Shown in pieces: positions 1-8,602 of a stretch of 64,000 nucleotides of DNA. Under the pieces are notes generated by a model. That model saw only the letters and a list, made by a program, of their open reading frames with translations, did no database searches and was not told the origin of the DNA. How positions within the stretch are numbered: the stretch's first letter is position 1; each line of letters opens with the position of its first letter. Origin of the DNA: Sphingomonas sp. Leaf22 (GTDB lineage Bacteria; Pseudomonadota; Alphaproteobacteria; Sphingomonadales; Sphingomonadaceae); NCBI RefSeq assembly GCF_001421715.1, contig NZ_LMKP01000043.1, positions 101,211 to 165,210 on the forward strand, written 5' to 3'. Made by a program: the position numbers and the translations under genes.

Positions 1-326
1 TGCGGCGTCTTGGTCGACTGTTCCTGCTCGATCGTCGCCAGCCGCTGTGCGACTTCGCGCGCGAGGTCCATGTCGCCACGCGCCATCGCCGCGCGGGCCG
101 ACGATTCATATTTGTCGCGCTGCGAGGTGAGCGCCTCCAGTTCCTTTTCCATCATCCGCCGCTTGGCGGTCAGCGTCGCGAGGTCGTCGCGCGCCTTGGC
201 CTGCAGCGATCCGGCATCGCGGATCTGCTGGTCGAGGATCGTCAGCGCCTTGGCATCGACGATCGACTGCCCGGTTTCGTGCGCGGTGCCGCGCACCAGC
301 GCGACCAGATTCTTCCACATCGACAT
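1..326 (-). CDS. PspA/IM30 family protein, partial (3' end outside window)
   Basis: About 108 N-terminal residues are visible, beginning MSMWKNLVALVRGTAHE and continuing as a charged, alanine-rich, heptad-like helix (QSIVDAKALTILDQQIRDAG). This is the coiled-coil pattern of PspA/IM30 proteins, which bind and stabilise the inner membrane under stress. The first ATG (326-324) is preceded by a GGAAGGTAGG-like ribosome site; the in-frame ATG at 320 is an alternative. It lies 14 nt downstream of the DUF2170 gene on the same strand, the order seen in the enterobacterial yjfI-yjfJ pair. The family call is firm; the precise paralogue is inferred from neighbours. Confidence 0.85.
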   Translation of the reverse strand, partial: MSMWKNLVALVRGTAHETGQSIVDAKALTILDQQIRDAGSLQAKARDDLATLTAKRRMMEKELEALTSQRDKYESSARAAMARGDMDLAREVAQRLATIEQEQSTKTP

Positions 327-340
327 CGTCCTACCTTCCG

Positions 341-772
341 TTACGCGGCAAATTCGGTGCGCAGTTCCGACGCCGCCTCGATCGCGTTCTGCGCCAGCAC
401 GCGCAGTTCGATCAGTACGGTATGCAGCGACGATTCGACCGACAACTCACCCACCAGCTCATAATATTCGCGTCCGCCGACTTCCGCGATGGCGAAATTC
501 GACAGCGGCACCAGCTTCTGCGTCTTCAGCAGGAACCGGTTGAACGCGTCGGGCTCCGACTGTTCGTCGACCGGCCACAACAGGCTCGACACGACGATCT
601 GCTCGCCCGCGACCGACGCGAAGATGGCAAGGTCGCCGAAATGGTGCATGGTCAGTTTCAGGACGGGTTCGGCCTGCTCGATCCGCTCGACGCTCAGTTC
701 GTCGGCATGATCGGGTCCGCCCAACGCCTGCGCCAGTCCGGCGATCGTCCAGCTACGGGGTGCTTCGTCCAT
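341..772 (-). CDS. DUF2170 family protein (YjfI-like)
   Basis: A 143-residue soluble protein starting MDEAPRSWTIAGLAQALGG. The core (VLKLTMHHFGDLAIFASVAG, then SSLLWPVDEQ and a tail ELRVLAQNAIEAASELRTEF) is characteristic of DUF2170 proteins, which have no defined biochemical role but are regularly paired with PspA/IM30 homologues. An upstream in-frame start at 847 would add 25 atypical Cys/Arg-rich residues and reach the divergent gene, so the internal ATG is preferred. It is probably co-transcribed with the PspA-like gene and diverges from the potassium-channel operon. Family recognised; function unknown. Confidence 0.75.
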   Translation of the reverse strand: MDEAPRSWTIAGLAQALGGPDHADELSVERIEQAEPVLKLTMHHFGDLAIFASVAGEQIVVSSLLWPVDEQSEPDAFNRFLLKTQKLVPLSNFAIAEVGGREYYELVGELSVESSLHTVLIELRVLAQNAIEAASELRTEFAA

Positions 773-869
773 CCATCCCTCCGAAAAGCCGGCCCGGTGT
801 GTTGGCCGCGCTTGACACCCCAAGCATAAGGCGCGACCAAAAAGCAAGGTGCGGGGGCATGGGCAGGGG

Positions 870-1874
870 ATGAAGTCATTCGGTCTCGGCAGGTATCTAA
901 GGCGGCTCTATCTCGCGGCCAGCGAGCTGCATCGTGGCGTGCTGCTCGCGCTGCTGGTCCTGCACATGACCATCTCGTGGGAATTGCTCGCCTTTGCCGG
1001 GGAAAGCGACCTGCTGCGCCCCTCGGCCTATCTCTATTGGTATGCGACGACCGCCTCGACGGTCGGCTATGGCGACCTGTCGCCGAAATCGGATGCCGGG
1101 CGGATCGTCACCGCGCTGTTCGTGATGCCCGGTGCGATCGCGCTGTTCACCGTGTCGATCGCGCGCGCCTTTGCCGGGGTGTCGGCGCGCTGGCGACGAC
1201 GGCGCATGGGCCTGGGGGACTATAGCGCGATGCGCGGCCATATCGTCCTCGTCGGCTACGACCCCGATCGCACCCCGCGCATGATCGCCGAGATCATCGC
1301 CGACGGGCAGGGGCATGAACTGGTACTGGTCGCGACGCAGGAACTGACCGGTGATGCGGCGACGCATCGCTTCGTTCGCGTCGCCTCGCTGACCGCGCCG
1401 GCCGACCTGCGGCGTGCGGGCGTCGCGACCGCCGAGCGGGTCATCGTCTATGGCCCGTCCGATCCCGACACGCTGGCGGCGACGCTGGCGGTCACCGCGC
1501 TCAACGACGCCGGTCATGTCGTGTGCTTCCTGCGCGACCCCGACACCGCCGGGCTGCTCGCCGCCCATTGCCCGCAGGTCGAGGTGGTGCTGACCCCGAC
1601 CGTCGAACTGGTGGTGAAGGCACTGAGCGACCCCGGTTCCAGCCGCCTGATCGCGCAACTCGCCAGCCATACCGACGATGGCGGCACGCTGTACGCCACC
1701 ACTGCGCGCACCGGCGGCAGTTTCGACGAAGCCGCCCGCGATCTGCGCACGCGCGGCGGAATATTGGTCGCCAGCTGTGGCGCCGGGCAGCATTCGCCGG
1801 TATTCGACCCCGACGGTCGGATCGCGGTCGGCGACCGGCTGTTCTACATCGCCCGGACAAGGATCGCGGCATGA
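870..1874 (+). CDS. Two-TM potassium channel with cytoplasmic regulatory domain
   Basis: A 334-residue inner-membrane protein. Residues about 22-45 and 77-103 are hydrophobic helices flanking a pore loop with the selectivity filter TVGYGD (64-69), which defines K+ channels. The rest resembles an RCK/TrkA-N-like fold (RGHIVLVGYD, then ELVLVATQE, then VIVYGPSDPDTLAATLAV), but the classical GxGxxG nucleotide signature is not obvious. Start chosen at ATG 870, which has an AGGGG site just upstream; a GTG at 849 is possible. A TTGACA hexamer at 812-817 could be a -35 element. The stop overlaps the next gene by 4 nt. Likely first gene of a four-gene membrane-stress operon. Confidence 0.85.
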   Translation: MKSFGLGRYLRRLYLAASELHRGVLLALLVLHMTISWELLAFAGESDLLRPSAYLYWYATTASTVGYGDLSPKSDAGRIVTALFVMPGAIALFTVSIARAFAGVSARWRRRRMGLGDYSAMRGHIVLVGYDPDRTPRMIAEIIADGQGHELVLVATQELTGDAATHRFVRVASLTAPADLRRAGVATAERVIVYGPSDPDTLAATLAVTALNDAGHVVCFLRDPDTAGLLAAHCPQVEVVLTPTVELVVKALSDPGSSRLIAQLASHTDDGGTLYATTARTGGSFDEAARDLRTRGGILVASCGAGQHSPVFDPDGRIAVGDRLFYIARTRIAA

Positions 1875-2509
1875 TTTTCGGCAGCCTGTTCGGCGGCGCT
1901 CCCAAGGACGAACCCGCGGCGATCGCGGTGGTCCGCAACATCACCATCGGGCGGCAGGTCCGGCTCGATGCGCTCGCTTGGCGGCGGCTGACCGGTGCCG
2001 CCTTCACCCTCGATCGCGATACGCTGGAAATCACTGCGCAGGGCGTCATCCGTCTGGACGATGGCAGCCATGTCCACCGCTTCTACACCGACGACGAACT
2101 GATGCTACAGGCGGTCAGCCAGTCGGCGGACGGATCCGACGCCGACGATTTCACGCTGTTCCGGCCATGGTCGTCGACCTATCCGACCGACTGGGCCGAT
2201 ACCGGTGCGTTCCGTCAGCGCCTGTCGCAACCCGTCTGGGACGAACCCGGCCTCGCCCGCTTCCAGCGATTCTGGTATCCCGGGGACGATCGCAGCCAGC
2301 CGCCGGTCGAATTGTGGGAGGCGGTCTATTACGAACGCACCGGCCGCCCGGTCCGGCAGATCAAGCAGGCCTGCATGCTCTATGCGCGCGACATCGCGCC
2401 GGAGGGGCAGGAACTGTTGCTCGCCATCGCCATGCAGCCCGAGGGCGGCGATCTGACGCACGAGATCATGGTCGGGCTGCCGCTGCTGCCCGCCGAATTC
2501 AACGCCTGA
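1871..2509 (+). CDS. DUF2491 family protein (YjfK-like)
   Basis: A 212-residue protein starting MIFGSLFGGAPKDEP. Its ATG overlaps the channel stop (ATGA). Aromatic-rich segments such as RFQRFWYPGD and ELWEAVYYERTGRP are typical of DUF2491 proteins, which are soluble and of unknown function. It has no signal peptide and no membrane helix. In Escherichia coli the homologue yjfK sits beside the DUF2170, PspA-like, DUF350 and DUF1190 genes, all of which are also present here, so the assignment is supported by sequence and by context. Role in membrane maintenance is inference only. Confidence 0.75.
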   Translation: MIFGSLFGGAPKDEPAAIAVVRNITIGRQVRLDALAWRRLTGAAFTLDRDTLEITAQGVIRLDDGSHVHRFYTDDELMLQAVSQSADGSDADDFTLFRPWSSTYPTDWADTGAFRQRLSQPVWDEPGLARFQRFWYPGDDRSQPPVELWEAVYYERTGRPVRQIKQACMLYARDIAPEGQELLLAIAMQPEGGDLTHEIMVGLPLLPAEFNA

Positions 2510-2531
2510 ACCGGCGACAAGGGGGAACCAG

Positions 2532-2948
2532 ATGACGCTCGATTTCGGCACTTTCCTGAACGGCGCGATCCATTTCATCATCGCGTTCGGGCTGGCCTGC
2601 CTGTTCCTCGCGGTGTTCAAGCGGCTGTACCAGATTTCGACGCCCTATGACGAACGCACGCTGATCGCATCGGGCAATCCGGCGGCGGCGATCGCGCTGG
2701 GCGGGGCGATCATCGGCTTCGCGCTGCCGCTCGCCTCCGCGCTCAGCGTCACCGCCGATCCGGTCGAATTCGCCGCATGGGCGCTGCTGGCGGGCGTGAT
2801 CCAGATCGTCGCCGCGCTGGTCGTGCGCCGCTTCATCGTCCGCGACATGGTCCGCCGGATCGAAGAGGGCAATGTCGCCAGCGCGATCTACAATGCGGCG
2901 ACCTCAATCGGGATCGGCCTGCTCAACGCCGCGTCGATGACGTACTGA
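2532..2948 (+). CDS. DUF350 family membrane protein (YjfL-like)
   Basis: A 138-residue integral membrane protein with four predicted helices (about 12-34, 53-75, 84-104, 118-136). The sequence ASGNPAAAIALGGAIIGFAL is the DUF350 core: the glycine/alanine-rich second helix follows a short polar stretch. A GGGGGAACCAG ribosome site precedes the ATG. It follows the DUF2491 gene by 22 nt and precedes the DUF1190 lipoprotein by 11 nt, so it belongs to the same operon. DUF350 proteins have no established activity; the association with PspA-family genes suggests envelope-stress functions. Confidence 0.8.
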   Translation: MTLDFGTFLNGAIHFIIAFGLACLFLAVFKRLYQISTPYDERTLIASGNPAAAIALGGAIIGFALPLASALSVTADPVEFAAWALLAGVIQIVAALVVRRFIVRDMVRRIEEGNVASAIYNAATSIGIGLLNAASMTY

Positions 2949-2959
2949 AGGGTACTTCC

Positions 2960-3586
2960 ATGACCAACCAGCCCCCCCGCCGCAAACGCTCGGTCGCTGC
3001 CGGCCTGACTGCCGTCGGCGCCGTCGCGATGCTGTCCGGCTGCGACGACAATAACGAACAGGCCCGCTTCGGCCCCCCGACCGAGGTCGCCGCGTTCCAG
3101 AGCGTCCAGCAATGCGTCGACAGCGGCCAATATGACCGCGACACCTGCACCGCCGCCCAGCAAAAGGCGGTGAACGAGGATGCGAAGGCCGCGCCCCGAT
3201 TCGACAGCCAGCAACTGTGCGAGGAACAGTTCGGCGCCGCCCAGTGCCAGCGCCGCAGCGAAGGGGGACAGAGCTTCTTCACCCCGCTGCTGACCGGCTT
3301 CCTGATCGGGCAGCTGCTCAACAACAATTCGTCGCGCTACAATTATGGCGGCCTCTACCGTGACCGCCGCGACCGGGACGGCGGCTGGTATACCGGGTCG
3401 GGCGCGTATCTCGGCACTGGCAACGGCTATCGCTACTCGGTCGGCCGCGACGCGATCACCACCCCGGTGACGACGCAGCGCATCCAGACGCGCAGTTCGG
3501 TCGTCTCGCGCGGCGGCTTCGGCGGCCGGGTCAGCGCCCGGTCGAGCGGCGGCTGGGGCGGCGGCGGGCGGTCGTTCGGGGGGTAA
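2960..3586 (+). CDS. DUF1190 lipoprotein (YjfM/YgiB-like)
   Basis: A 208-residue exported protein. The N-terminus has basic residues (PPRRKRS), a hydrophobic stretch and a lipobox LSGC followed by DDNN, so it should be lipid-anchored. Cys-containing motifs (QQCVDSGQYDRDTCTAAQQ and QLCEEQFGAAQCQ) match the DUF1190 family, where extracytoplasmic disulphides are likely. The C-terminal third is low-complexity, rich in Gly, Arg, Ser and Tyr, ending GGWGGGGRSFGG. It is the last gene of the plus-strand operon and is followed by a double palindrome at 3595-3636 that may act as a terminator. Confidence 0.8.
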   Translation: MTNQPPRRKRSVAAGLTAVGAVAMLSGCDDNNEQARFGPPTEVAAFQSVQQCVDSGQYDRDTCTAAQQKAVNEDAKAAPRFDSQQLCEEQFGAAQCQRRSEGGQSFFTPLLTGFLIGQLLNNNSSRYNYGGLYRDRRDRDGGWYTGSGAYLGTGNGYRYSVGRDAITTPVTTQRIQTRSSVVSRGGFGGRVSARSSGGWGGGGRSFGG

Positions 3587-3594
3587 TCGTCTAG

Positions 3595-3636
3595 CCCCTC
3601 CCTGGCAGGGAGGGGCCCCTCCCTGCCAGGGAGGGG
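3595..3636. repeat. Tandem pair of 21-nt G/C palindromes; possible terminator
   Basis: Two adjacent near-identical palindromes, each with stem CCCCTCCCTG/CAGGGAGGGG, differing only in the central G/C. They lie 8 nt past the DUF1190 stop and 7 nt before the convergent phosphatase stop, so they could end both transcripts. The same core CCCTCCCTG recurs in the hairpin at 31880-31992. Confidence 0.7.
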
Positions 3637-3643
3637 AACAGTC

Positions 3644-4114
3644 CTACCGCAACCCCGCCACGATCGCCTCCGCCGCTGCCGACACCTCGACCCACGTCCC
3701 CTCGAACCCGGCCGCATCGCCATAATAGGGATCGGCGACCGCCTGCCCCTTCCGCCCCGGCACGGCATCCATCAGCAATCCGATCCGCGCGGTCGCATCC
3801 TTCGGTGCCCGCCGCTGCACCTCCGCCAGATTGTCGCGATCGAGCGCGAGGATATCAGTGAACCGCCGATAATCCGCCGCCTCGACCTGCCGCGCGCGAT
3901 AGCCCGCGATGTCGATGCCATGCGCGAGCGCCACCGCCTGCGCCCGCGGGTCGGGCGGATGCCCGACATGCCACGCGCCGGTTCCGGCGGAATCGACGTC
4001 GATCGCCACGCCGGCCCGCGCCGCCGCGTCGCGCAACGCCGCCTCCGCTAACGGCGAGCGGCAGATATTGCCGAGACACACGAGCAGGAACGAGCGGTTT
4101 TCCGAGGTTTGCAT
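3644..4114 (-). CDS. Low-molecular-weight protein-tyrosine phosphatase
   Basis: A 156-residue cytoplasmic phosphatase. The P-loop CLGNICRS (Cys13 to Arg19) is the invariant CX5R(S/T) active site of the family, and the DPYYG segment near residue 128 supplies the general-acid aspartate. Length matches the usual 150-160 residues. The start MQTSENRS is preferred over an upstream ATG at 4159, which would add 15 residues before the conserved first strand. It is convergent with the DUF1190 gene. Bacterial members act on phosphotyrosine in regulators or exopolysaccharide tyrosine kinases; no such kinase is nearby, so the substrate is unknown. Confidence 0.92.
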   Translation of the reverse strand: MQTSENRSFLLVCLGNICRSPLAEAALRDAAARAGVAIDVDSAGTGAWHVGHPPDPRAQAVALAHGIDIAGYRARQVEAADYRRFTDILALDRDNLAEVQRRAPKDATARIGLLMDAVPGRKGQAVADPYYGDAAGFEGTWVEVSAAAEAIVAGLR

Positions 4115-4160
4115 TTTTTGAGCACCTGAAACTGACATTCGTACCATCGATATCGTCATC

Positions 4161-4230
4161 GCGGGCTGGACCCGAGATCCCGCTGTTCTTCGATCACGGT
4201 GCGCAAGAAGCGGGACCCCGGGTCAAGCCG
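4161..4230. repeat. Palindromic intergenic repeat (CGGGACCC family)
   Basis: Imperfect inverted repeat with arms reading CGGGCTGGACCCGAGATCC and the complement near GCGGGACCCCGGGTC. The same arm sequences recur at 8338-8374, 27561-27636 and 39463-39495, so this is a dispersed element. No gene is visible between 4115 and 4638; the stretch holds three repeat units. Confidence 0.65.
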
Positions 4231-4271
4231 AGACCTCTACGAAAGTCGTGCCCGCTAAACCATACCGAGCC

Positions 4272-4360
4272 GTACCCCGGCGAAGGCCGGGGTCCAGTTG
4301 GGAAGGTTTTCCGTACGTTTCGAACATCCCCCAACTGGGCCCCGGCCGTCGCCGGGGTAC
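4272..4360. repeat. 89-nt inverted repeat (GTACCCCGG arms)
   Basis: Arms at 4272-4302 and 4330-4360 are near-perfect reverse complements, starting GTACCCCGGCG and ending CGCCGGGGTAC, with a 27-nt loop. The outer GTACCCC motif is shared with the repeat family at 8451, 27835 and 36309, but the inner sequence differs. Confidence 0.75.
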
Positions 4361-4449
4361 GATCAAAAGAGTTTCGCAGAGGTCCCGATCAAGCCCGGTA
4401 TGACGATAATGAAACAGCGTTCGCTTTTACCATACCAAATCCTCCGTTC

Positions 4450-4558
4450 GGTTCGAGCAGCTTCGAGCCTGTCGAGAAGCGCCGGTCGAGAACCCGTTCG
4501 CTTGCGGCACCGCCTTCTCGACTACGGTTCTCGACGGGCTCGAACCTCCGCTCGAAGC
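4450..4558. repeat. Dispersed repeat, GGTTCGAGC family, copy 1
   Basis: Begins GGTTCGAGCAGCTTCGAGC and contains GTCGAGAAGCG and GGTTCTCGAC in inverted arrangement. A second copy is at 13145-13242. It lies 80 nt upstream of cstA. Confidence 0.7.
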
Positions 4559-4638
4559 AAACGGAAAGGGAGTACGAAAGCCTTGGCATCGTCCACCGCC
4601 TTACGCCAATAGTATCCCAAACAGGGGGAGAGAGTCGC

Positions 4639-6723
4639 ATGGCGACCGTAGCAGCAACCACACCGATCGCACCGCAACGGCCAGGCGAATGGATCGGCTG
4701 GGCGGCGGTGGCGATTACCGGCGCGGTCGCGCTGGGCTGGATCGCGCTGATGCGCGGCGAACCGGTCAACGCGCTGTGGATCGTGGTCGCGGCGCTGTGC
4801 GTCTATGCCATCGCCTATCGCTTCTACGGCCTGTTCATCGCCACCCGCGTGCTGCGCGTGGACCCCTCGCGGCCGACCCCGGCGGTGCGGCGGAACGACG
4901 GCCTCGACTATGTCCCGACGCACAAGGGCGTATTGTTCGGTCACCATTTCGCCGCCATCGCCGGCGCAGGCCCGCTGGTCGGCCCGGTCCTCGCCGCGCA
5001 GATGGGCTATCTGCCCGGCACGCTGTGGCTGCTGGCCGGCGTGGTGTTCGCCGGGGCGGTGCAGGATTTCCTGATCCTCTATTTCTCGACGCGGCGCGAC
5101 GCGCGCTCGCTGGGCGACATGATCCGCAGCGAAATGGGGCTGATCCCCGGCACCATCGCGCTGGTCGGCGTGCTGATGATCATGATCATCCTGCTGGCGG
5201 TACTGGCGCTGGTGGTGGTCAAGGCACTGACCGGCAGCCCATGGGGCACCTTCACCGTCTTCGCGACCATTCCGATCGCGGTGCTGATGGGGCTGTACGG
5301 CCGCTTCCTGCGGCCCGGCAAGATCGCCGAAATGTCGGTGATCGGCTTCGTGCTGCTGATGGCGGCGATCGTCGGTGGGGAGCCGGTCGCGCATTCGCCG
5401 GTCTTCGCGCCGATGTTCACCTATTCGGGGCCGGCGCTGGCGCTGATCCTGATGGCGTACGGCTTCGTCGCCTCGGTCGCGCCGGTATGGCTGCTGCTCG
5501 CGCCGCGCGATTACCTGTCGACCTTTCTCAAGATCGGGGTGATCGCCGGTCTCGCGCTCGGCATCCTGATTGTCCGCCCCGACCTGCAAATGCCGGCGGT
5601 GACTCAGTTCATCGACGGCACCGGCCCGGCCTTCTCCGGAAAACTGTTCCCGTTCCTCTTCATCACCATCGCCTGTGGCGCGGTGTCGGGCTTCCACGCG
5701 CTGATCGCCAGCGGCACCACGCCCAAGATGATCGCGAGCGAGGCCGATCTGCGCTTCATCGGCTATGGCGCGATGCTGACCGAAAGCTTCGTCGCGATCA
5801 TGGCACTGATCGCCGCCTGCGTGCTCGACCCCGCCGTCTATTTCGCGATGAACGCCCCGCCCGCACTGATCGGCACCACCGCCGAATCTGCCGCGCAGGC
5901 CATTGCCCAATGGGGCTTCGTCGTCACCCCCGACATGCTGACCCAGCTGGCGCGCGACGTCGGCGAAAGCAGCATCCTGTCGCGGGCGGGCGGTGCGCCC
6001 ACGCTGGCGGTCGGCATGGCGCACATCCTCAGCCAGGTGATCGGCGGACCGGCGATGATGGCCTTCTGGTATCACTTCGCGATCCTGTTCGAGGCGCTGT
6101 TCATCCTGACCACGGTCGATGCCGGTACCCGCGTCGCCCGCTTCATGATCCAGGACCTGCTGGGCAGCTTCATTCCGGCGATGAAGGAGACGCAGCAGCT
6201 CGGCCCCAATCTGATCGGCACCGCGCTCGCCGTCGCCGCATGGGGGTATTTCCTCTATAGCGGCGTCACCGATCCGCTGGGCGGCATCAACACGCTGTGG
6301 CCGCTGTTCGGCATTTCGAACCAGATGCTCGCCGCCATCGCGCTGATCCTGTCGACCGTGCTGCTCTTCAAGATGAAGCGCGACCGCTATGCATGGGTGA
6401 CGATGGTCCCGACCGCGTGGCTGCTGATCTGCACGCTCACCGCCGGCTGGCAGAAGCTGTTCGACGCCAATCCCAAGATCGGCTTCCTTGCCCATGCGCA
6501 GGTGTTTTCCGACGCGCTGGCCCGCGGCGAGATCCTCGCCCCCGCCAAGACGGCGGCGGAGATGCAGCGGATCATCCTCAACGACCGTATCGACGCCGCG
6601 TTGTGCGTACTGTTCGTCGTCGTCGTGCTGTCGGTCCTCGGCTACGGCATCGGCGCGATCCGCAAGGCGAAGGCGGTGGCGACCCCCACCGCGCTGGAGG
6701 TCGGCGATGCGCTTCCTGCATAG
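4639..6723 (+). CDS. cstA: Carbon starvation protein CstA (pyruvate/peptide transporter)
   Basis: A 694-residue polytopic inner-membrane protein with roughly 16-18 hydrophobic segments, matching the length of CstA (about 700). Diagnostic stretches include HHFAAIAGAGPLVGPVLAAQ, FGISNQMLAAIAL and the SGTTPKMI loop after CGAVSGFHALIASG. Family members import pyruvate or peptides when carbon is limiting. The start ATG has a GGGGAGAG site upstream. The 3' end overlaps the small YbdD/YjiX-type gene by 17 nt, the standard CstA partner arrangement. The upstream stretch carries only repeats, so its promoter cannot be placed by eye. Confidence 0.95.
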   Translation: MATVAATTPIAPQRPGEWIGWAAVAITGAVALGWIALMRGEPVNALWIVVAALCVYAIAYRFYGLFIATRVLRVDPSRPTPAVRRNDGLDYVPTHKGVLFGHHFAAIAGAGPLVGPVLAAQMGYLPGTLWLLAGVVFAGAVQDFLILYFSTRRDARSLGDMIRSEMGLIPGTIALVGVLMIMIILLAVLALVVVKALTGSPWGTFTVFATIPIAVLMGLYGRFLRPGKIAEMSVIGFVLLMAAIVGGEPVAHSPVFAPMFTYSGPALALILMAYGFVASVAPVWLLLAPRDYLSTFLKIGVIAGLALGILIVRPDLQMPAVTQFIDGTGPAFSGKLFPFLFITIACGAVSGFHALIASGTTPKMIASEADLRFIGYGAMLTESFVAIMALIAACVLDPAVYFAMNAPPALIGTTAESAAQAIAQWGFVVTPDMLTQLARDVGESSILSRAGGAPTLAVGMAHILSQVIGGPAMMAFWYHFAILFEALFILTTVDAGTRVARFMIQDLLGSFIPAMKETQQLGPNLIGTALAVAAWGYFLYSGVTDPLGGINTLWPLFGISNQMLAAIALILSTVLLFKMKRDRYAWVTMVPTAWLLICTLTAGWQKLFDANPKIGFLAHAQVFSDALARGEILAPAKTAAEMQRIILNDRIDAALCVLFVVVVLSVLGYGIGAIRKAKAVATPTALEVGDALPA

Positions 6724-6895
6724 GCTGACGGAGGGTGCGCGGCTGATGGTCGGCGTGCCCGATTACGACCGCTACGTCGCCCACCGCGCCGCGCACCATC
6801 CGCACGAACCGGTCATGACCGTGAAGGAATTTCACCGCGACCGGATCGCGCGGCGCTACGGCACCGGACCCGGCTCCCCGCCGCGCTGTTGTTGA
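6707..6895 (+). CDS. YbdD/YjiX family small protein
   Basis: A 62-residue cytoplasmic protein reading MRFLHRLTEGARLMVGVPDY, then HHPHEPVMTVKEFHRDRIARRY, the hallmark of the YbdD/YjiX family. It starts inside the last codons of cstA (17-nt overlap, different frame), consistent with translational coupling. These small proteins accompany CstA or BtsT transporters across proteobacteria and are thought to support transport. The tail GPGSPPRCC is not conserved. Confidence 0.88.
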   Translation: MRFLHRLTEGARLMVGVPDYDRYVAHRAAHHPHEPVMTVKEFHRDRIARRYGTGPGSPPRCC

Positions 6896-6989
6896 GGGTC
6901 ACCCCCCCGGAAGCAACCGCACCCCAACACCCCCGAGACAAACCCGCGCAACCGGTGTACGGCGGCCCGCCGCTGCCCGGAGCTTCCCC

Positions 6990-8261
6990 ATGTCCCTCGG
7001 CCTAGATTTCGGCACGACCAATTCCGTCCTCGCCCGCGCGACGGCCGACGATGCGCAGCTGGTCCCGCTCGACGGTCCCGACGGGGCCGATCCGGTCTTC
7101 CGCTCGGCGCTGTGCTTCTGGCAGGACGACGTTCCCGGTGGCATCGCGGTCGAAGCCGGGCCATGGGCGATCGACGAATATCTCCATTTCCCGGAGGGTT
7201 GCCGATTCCTGCAATCGTTCAAATCGGTCGCGGCCAGCCCCAGCTTCGACACCGCGCCGATCTTCACCAAACGCTACCGGTTCGAGGATCTCGGCCGCGC
7301 CTTTCTCGACCGGCTGGCGGCCCGCGCGCAGGGTGCCCTTACCAACGCGAAGCGGATCGTCGTCGGCCGCCCGATCACCTATGCCGGCCACCGCCCCGAC
7401 GAAGCACTCGCCCGTCAGCGCTACGATGCGATGTTCGCCGCGCTGGGTGCCGAAATCCTCTATGTCTACGAACCGCTCGGGGCCGCGTTCAGCCATGCCG
7501 CGACGCTCAGCGAAGCCGCCACCATCCTCGTCGCCGATTTCGGCGGCGGTACCAGCGACTTTTCGGTGGTCCGCCTCGAAGCGCCCGGTGCCGACCGTCG
7601 CGCCCAACCGCTCGGCCATGCCGGGATCGGCATCGCCGGCGACCAGTTCGACCGCCGCATCCTCGACAAACTGGTCCTGCCGCTGCTCGGCAAGGGCGGC
7701 ACCTATCGCTCGTTCGACAAGGTGCTGGAAATCCCGGCGGGCCATTTCACCGACTTCACCGACTGGTCGCGCCTCGCGCTGATGCGCAACCGCAAGACCA
7801 TGGCCGAACTCGACAAACTGCGCCGTGCCGCGACCGATCCCGACGCGATCGAACGGATGATCGCGGTGATCGAGGGCGAACAGGGCTATCCCCTCTACGA
7901 CGCGGTCGGACAGGTGAAGCGCGCCCTGTCGAAGGGTAACGCCGCCACCTTCAGCTTCGAAGGGGGCGGCATCGCGATCGAGGCGGAGGTGACCCGTGAC
8001 CAGTTCGAGCACTGGATCGCCGACGACCTCGCCCGCATCATGGCGACCGTCGACCGCGCGCTCGACGCCGCCGGGCTGGCGGCCAGCGCGATCGACCGCG
8101 TGTTCCTGACCGGCGGCACCTCGCTCACCCCCGCCATCCGCCGCGCCTTCGCCGACCGGTTCGGGCAGGACCGGCTGGCCTCGGGCAACGAACTGACCTC
8201 GGTCGCCCACGGCCTCGCGCTGATCGGCCAGCAGGACGACGCCGCCGCATGGACGGCGTAG
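6990..8261 (+). CDS. Hsp70-family ATPase (YegD-like, no substrate domain)
   Basis: A 423-residue protein containing the actin/Hsp70 ATPase fold: phosphate-1 LDFGTTNSV at the N-terminus, phosphate-2 VADFGGGTSDFSVV near residue 185 and adenosine motif VFLTGGTSLTP near residue 370. The C-terminal substrate-binding beta-sandwich and lid of DnaK are missing, and the length fits the YegD subgroup. Its client and partner are unknown. It follows the YbdD-type gene by 94 nt and is followed by 375 nt of repeats, so it is probably a single-gene unit. Confidence 0.88.
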   Translation: MSLGLDFGTTNSVLARATADDAQLVPLDGPDGADPVFRSALCFWQDDVPGGIAVEAGPWAIDEYLHFPEGCRFLQSFKSVAASPSFDTAPIFTKRYRFEDLGRAFLDRLAARAQGALTNAKRIVVGRPITYAGHRPDEALARQRYDAMFAALGAEILYVYEPLGAAFSHAATLSEAATILVADFGGGTSDFSVVRLEAPGADRRAQPLGHAGIGIAGDQFDRRILDKLVLPLLGKGGTYRSFDKVLEIPAGHFTDFTDWSRLALMRNRKTMAELDKLRRAATDPDAIERMIAVIEGEQGYPLYDAVGQVKRALSKGNAATFSFEGGGIAIEAEVTRDQFEHWIADDLARIMATVDRALDAAGLAASAIDRVFLTGGTSLTPAIRRAFADRFGQDRLASGNELTSVAHGLALIGQQDDAAAWTA

Positions 8262-8337
8262 GCCTTTCCTACAGCGGCGCAGCCTGCCAGACCCGAACCG
8301 CTCTTTGACAGGTCCGCCCCACGCCCAACCCACAACG

Positions 8338-8374
8338 TCACCCCGGACCTGATCCGGGGTCCCGCTTCTTCTTC
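8338..8374. repeat. Half copy of CGGGACCC-type palindromic repeat
   Basis: Contains CACCCCGGACCTGATCCGGGGT followed by CCCGCTTCTTCTT; the same arm recurs in inverse at 27605-27636. Nothing else is visible from 8262 to 8450. Confidence 0.55.
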
Positions 8375-8450
8375 GCGGCCGGGTGGAAAGCGTCGCTCCA
8401 TGGCAAGTTGAGACTTCCGCGCACACCGTGCGCTGCGCCACCAATCTACC

Positions 8451-8535
8451 GTACCCCCGCGCAGGCGGGGGTCCAGAGCCAAGTAAAACAGCGACTTGCG
8501 CATGTGTCCCTGGACCCCCGCCTGCGCGGGGGTAC
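8451..8535. repeat. Dispersed palindromic repeat, family A, copy 1
   Basis: Outer arms GTACCCCCGCGCAGGCGGGG and its complement enclose an inner stretch beginning TCCAGAGCCAAG. A copy of about 90% identity is at 27835-27919, with split or partial copies at 36309-36581 and 54480-54503. It can fold as a long hairpin with two internal stem-loops. Confidence 0.8.
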
Positions 8536-8602
8536 CGTCAATCTGTGGCTGAGCCACGCGACGTTCGCAAAAATCGTCAACCACACCCACTGCAAACACG
8601 TC

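Noticed and set aside
4522..6495. 657-codon minus-strand frame opposite cstA
   Set aside because: Its composition (Asp/Gln/Arg/His-rich) is typical of antisense reading in GC-rich genes, and cstA is unmistakable on the plus strand.
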